NCBI GenBank assembly: GCA_003169845.1
Contig: PNAG01000028.1
Location: forward strand, 83,490-147,489
Reading direction: 5' to 3'
Length of the DNA: 64,000 nucleotides
Source: Candidatus Dormiibacterota bacterium
GTDB taxonomy: Bacteria > Chloroflexota > Dormibacteria > Dormibacterales > Dormibacteraceae
Shown here: positions 62,666 through 64,000 of the stretch, piece after piece
How positions within the stretch are numbered: position 1 is the first letter of the stretch
How the letters are laid out: every line of letters starts with the position of its first letter
Position numbers and translations under genes: made by a program
The notes under the pieces: model-generated
The model's database searches: none
Seen by the model: the letters and a program-made list of their open reading frames with translations, nothing else
What the model was told of the DNA's origin: nothing

Positions 62666-63004
62666 GTGGGGTGGGTACTGCTTGGCTTTACCTATGCGGT
62701 GGGCGGGCCATTGCTCGGAATTGGGCTCTACATCGTCCTCCGCGGCCGCTTCCCGGGCTGGTGGATGGAATGGATGCTCTGGCCGGTCAAGCAGGTGACG
62801 CCGCTGGTGGTCAGGCTGCAGGGCTTGACCGTCGTCGGCCTCGGAGCCTCGATCGTGGCGATCGGCCTGAGCACGTGGGTCTCGGAGTTCGTGGGCGGGC
62901 TGCTCGTCGTGGTCGCGATCGCGGCCTACGTACTCGGCGCCGGGCTGTACGTCTACAGCACCTGGCTATCGCGCCGAGGGACCAAGGAGCAAGAGCTAGC
63001 CTAG
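62666..63004 (+). CDS. small membrane protein of unknown function
   Basis: A 112-aa protein with about three transmembrane helices (LLGFTYAVGGPLLGIGLYIVL, VVRLQGLTVVGLGASIVAIGL, GLLVVVAIAAYVLGAGLYVYSTW) and a Trp-rich loop WWMEWMLWPVKQ. The GTG start is close to a TAAAAT box. Its 3' end overlaps the convergent gatB gene by 9 nt. No family recognised. Confidence 0.62.
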   Translation: MGWVLLGFTYAVGGPLLGIGLYIVLRGRFPGWWMEWMLWPVKQVTPLVVRLQGLTVVGLGASIVAIGLSTWVSEFVGGLLVVVAIAAYVLGAGLYVYSTWLSRRGTKEQELA

Positions 63005-64000
63005 GAGGCGGAGCAGCAGGTCGCTGGCGATCCTTGGATTCGCTTGCGGCGCTCTCTTCTTGAGATCCGCCATCAGAGCGCCCAGCGCCTGCTTCTTGCC
63101 CGCCCGGTAATCCTCGACCGCCCGCGGATTGGCCGCCATCACAGCTTCGACCTCGACCTGGAGGGCTGACTCGTCGCTCATCTGGACGAACCCGTGCTCG
63201 CGGACGATGTCCGAAGGCAGGCGGCCTGTTTCGACCGACTCCATCAACACCTCCCGACCCTGGTCTCGCGTGATGCTCCCGGCCGTGACGAGCTTCACCA
63301 GGTCGGCCAGGTGCTCCGGCGTGGGGATCTTGCCCGACGGCGCCACCTCTCCGATGATCCAGTTCGCGACGGGCTTGGACTCGGCCCCCGCGGCGACGGA
63401 CGCTTCGAACAGGTCGGCCAGCTCGCGGTCGGCGGCGATCAGCACCGCGTCCGCGGCCGGAAGCCCGTGCTGGGAGACCAGCCGGCCGCGGCGCGCGCCA
63501 GGGAGCTCCGGCAGCGCGCGCCTCAGTTCCTCGATCCAGGCCGCGTCGATCTCCAGCGGTGGCAGGTCCGGATCGGGGAGGTAGCGATAGTCCTCCGCGA
63601 ACTCCTTGCTGCGCTGCGCGAAGGTGCGGCCTTCGGCTTCGGACCAGCCGCGCGTCTCCTGCACCACGGTGCCGCCCGACTCGAGGACCTCGGTCTGGCG
63701 GCTCATCTCATAAAGGATGGCGCGATGCAGGGCGCGGAACGAGTTGATGTTCTTGAGCTCGGTCTTCACGCCCAGCTCCACCGATCCCACGCGCCGCAGC
63801 GAGATGTTAGGCTCGGCCCTCAGCTGTCCCTTTTCCATCTCGGCCTCTGAGGCGCCGATCGTGCGGAGCAGGGTGCGGAGCGCGACGGCGTAGTCGCGAG
63901 CCTCGTCGGCAGATCGGAGGTCGGGCTCGCTGACGATCTCCATCAGCGGAACGCCGGCGCGGTTCAGGTCGACGAACGACTCCAACGCCTTGTGCAGCTT
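62996..64000 (-). CDS. gatB: Asp-tRNA(Asn)/Glu-tRNA(Gln) amidotransferase subunit B, N-terminus beyond the window
   Basis: The C-terminal 334 residues of GatB; the frame stays open to the right edge. It includes FVDLNRAGVPLMEIVSEPDLRS, KGQLRAEPNISLR, the cradle-domain KTELKNINSFRALHRAI and YRYLPDPDLPPLEID, then the helical and YqeY-like tail (ALGALMADLKKRA). With GatA/GatC it converts misacylated Glu-tRNA(Gln) or Asp-tRNA(Asn), implying that GlnRS and/or AsnRS is missing. The gatCA genes would lie upstream, outside the window. Confidence 0.95.
   Translation of the reverse strand, partial: KLHKALESFVDLNRAGVPLMEIVSEPDLRSADEARDYAVALRTLLRTIGASEAEMEKGQLRAEPNISLRRVGSVELGVKTELKNINSFRALHRAILYEMSRQTEVLESGGTVVQETRGWSEAEGRTFAQRSKEFAEDYRYLPDPDLPPLEIDAAWIEELRRALPELPGARRGRLVSQHGLPAADAVLIAADRELADLFEASVAAGAESKPVANWIIGEVAPSGKIPTPEHLADLVKLVTAGSITRDQGREVLMESVETGRLPSDIVREHGFVQMSDESALQVEVEAVMAANPRAVEDYRAGKKQALGALMADLKKRAPQANPRIASDLLLRLLG

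Overview
This is a high-GC chromosomal window from a bacterium. The gene set is housekeeping plus menaquinone-type metabolism: mutM, polA, dnaE, aroC, moaA, xseAB, htpX, rsgA, rpsU, gatB and a UbiE/MenG methyltransferase beside a polyprenyl diphosphate synthase. There is no outer-membrane machinery. Several genes have a -10-like hexamer only 6-12 nt before the start codon, and GTG/TTG starts are common. Together with a TRAP (MtrB) homologue and many DUF-type genes, this suggests a deep-branching Terrabacteria lineage such as Chloroflexota or Dormibacterota. That placement is inference; no 16S gene is present.

Layout. 1-12.5 kb: DNA repair and replication (mutM, polA), BFN nuclease, MgtC, DegV, a metallo-beta-lactamase-fold hydrolase, aldehyde dehydrogenase, crotonase, and rsgA behind a likely leader-peptide attenuator. 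12.5-17 kb: VOC protein, HNH/DUF222 protein with a clear promoter, a two-subunit CoA-transferase and aroC. 17-21.9 kb: a tightly coupled operon for a 4-hydroxybenzoyl-CoA-reductase-type molybdoenzyme (HAD protein, hcrC, hcrA, hcrB), ending in an unlisted 56-aa Flp-type pilin. 21.9-31 kb: 2-keto-3-deoxy-phosphogluconate-type aldolase, TetR, an isoprenoid operon with a YjbQ-polyprenyl synthase fusion, menG, thiolase, two crotonases, moaA and xseAB. The molybdoenzyme, CoA-transferase, crotonases, thiolase and moaA would fit breakdown of aromatic or other acids as CoA thioesters.

31-43 kb: PRC-barrel protein, an ATP/ADP-carrier-like membrane protein fused to HEAT repeats and a cyclic-nucleotide domain, htpX, glycosyltransferase and flippase, a stand-alone 5S rRNA with its own -10 box, rpsU, an ABC exporter, an HtrA-type protease and an SDR. 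43-55 kb is accessory: a peptidase remnant, an MFS-TetR efflux cassette with a candidate operator, a 1.4-kilo-residue secreted repeat protein, and a 4.7-kb island bounded by 40-bp direct repeats of the 3' part of tRNA-Thr. The island carries an antibiotic-type ABC exporter and exported proteins but no visible integrase.

55-64 kb: mtrB overlapping dnaE, aminotransferase, an RlmD/TrmA-type RNA methyltransferase, a PHP phosphatase and the C-terminal part of gatB. A GC-rich imperfect palindrome occurs four times (8.2, 24.0, 38.2, 59.2 kb); the 24.0-kb copy lies inside a coding sequence exactly at the joint of the two fused domains.
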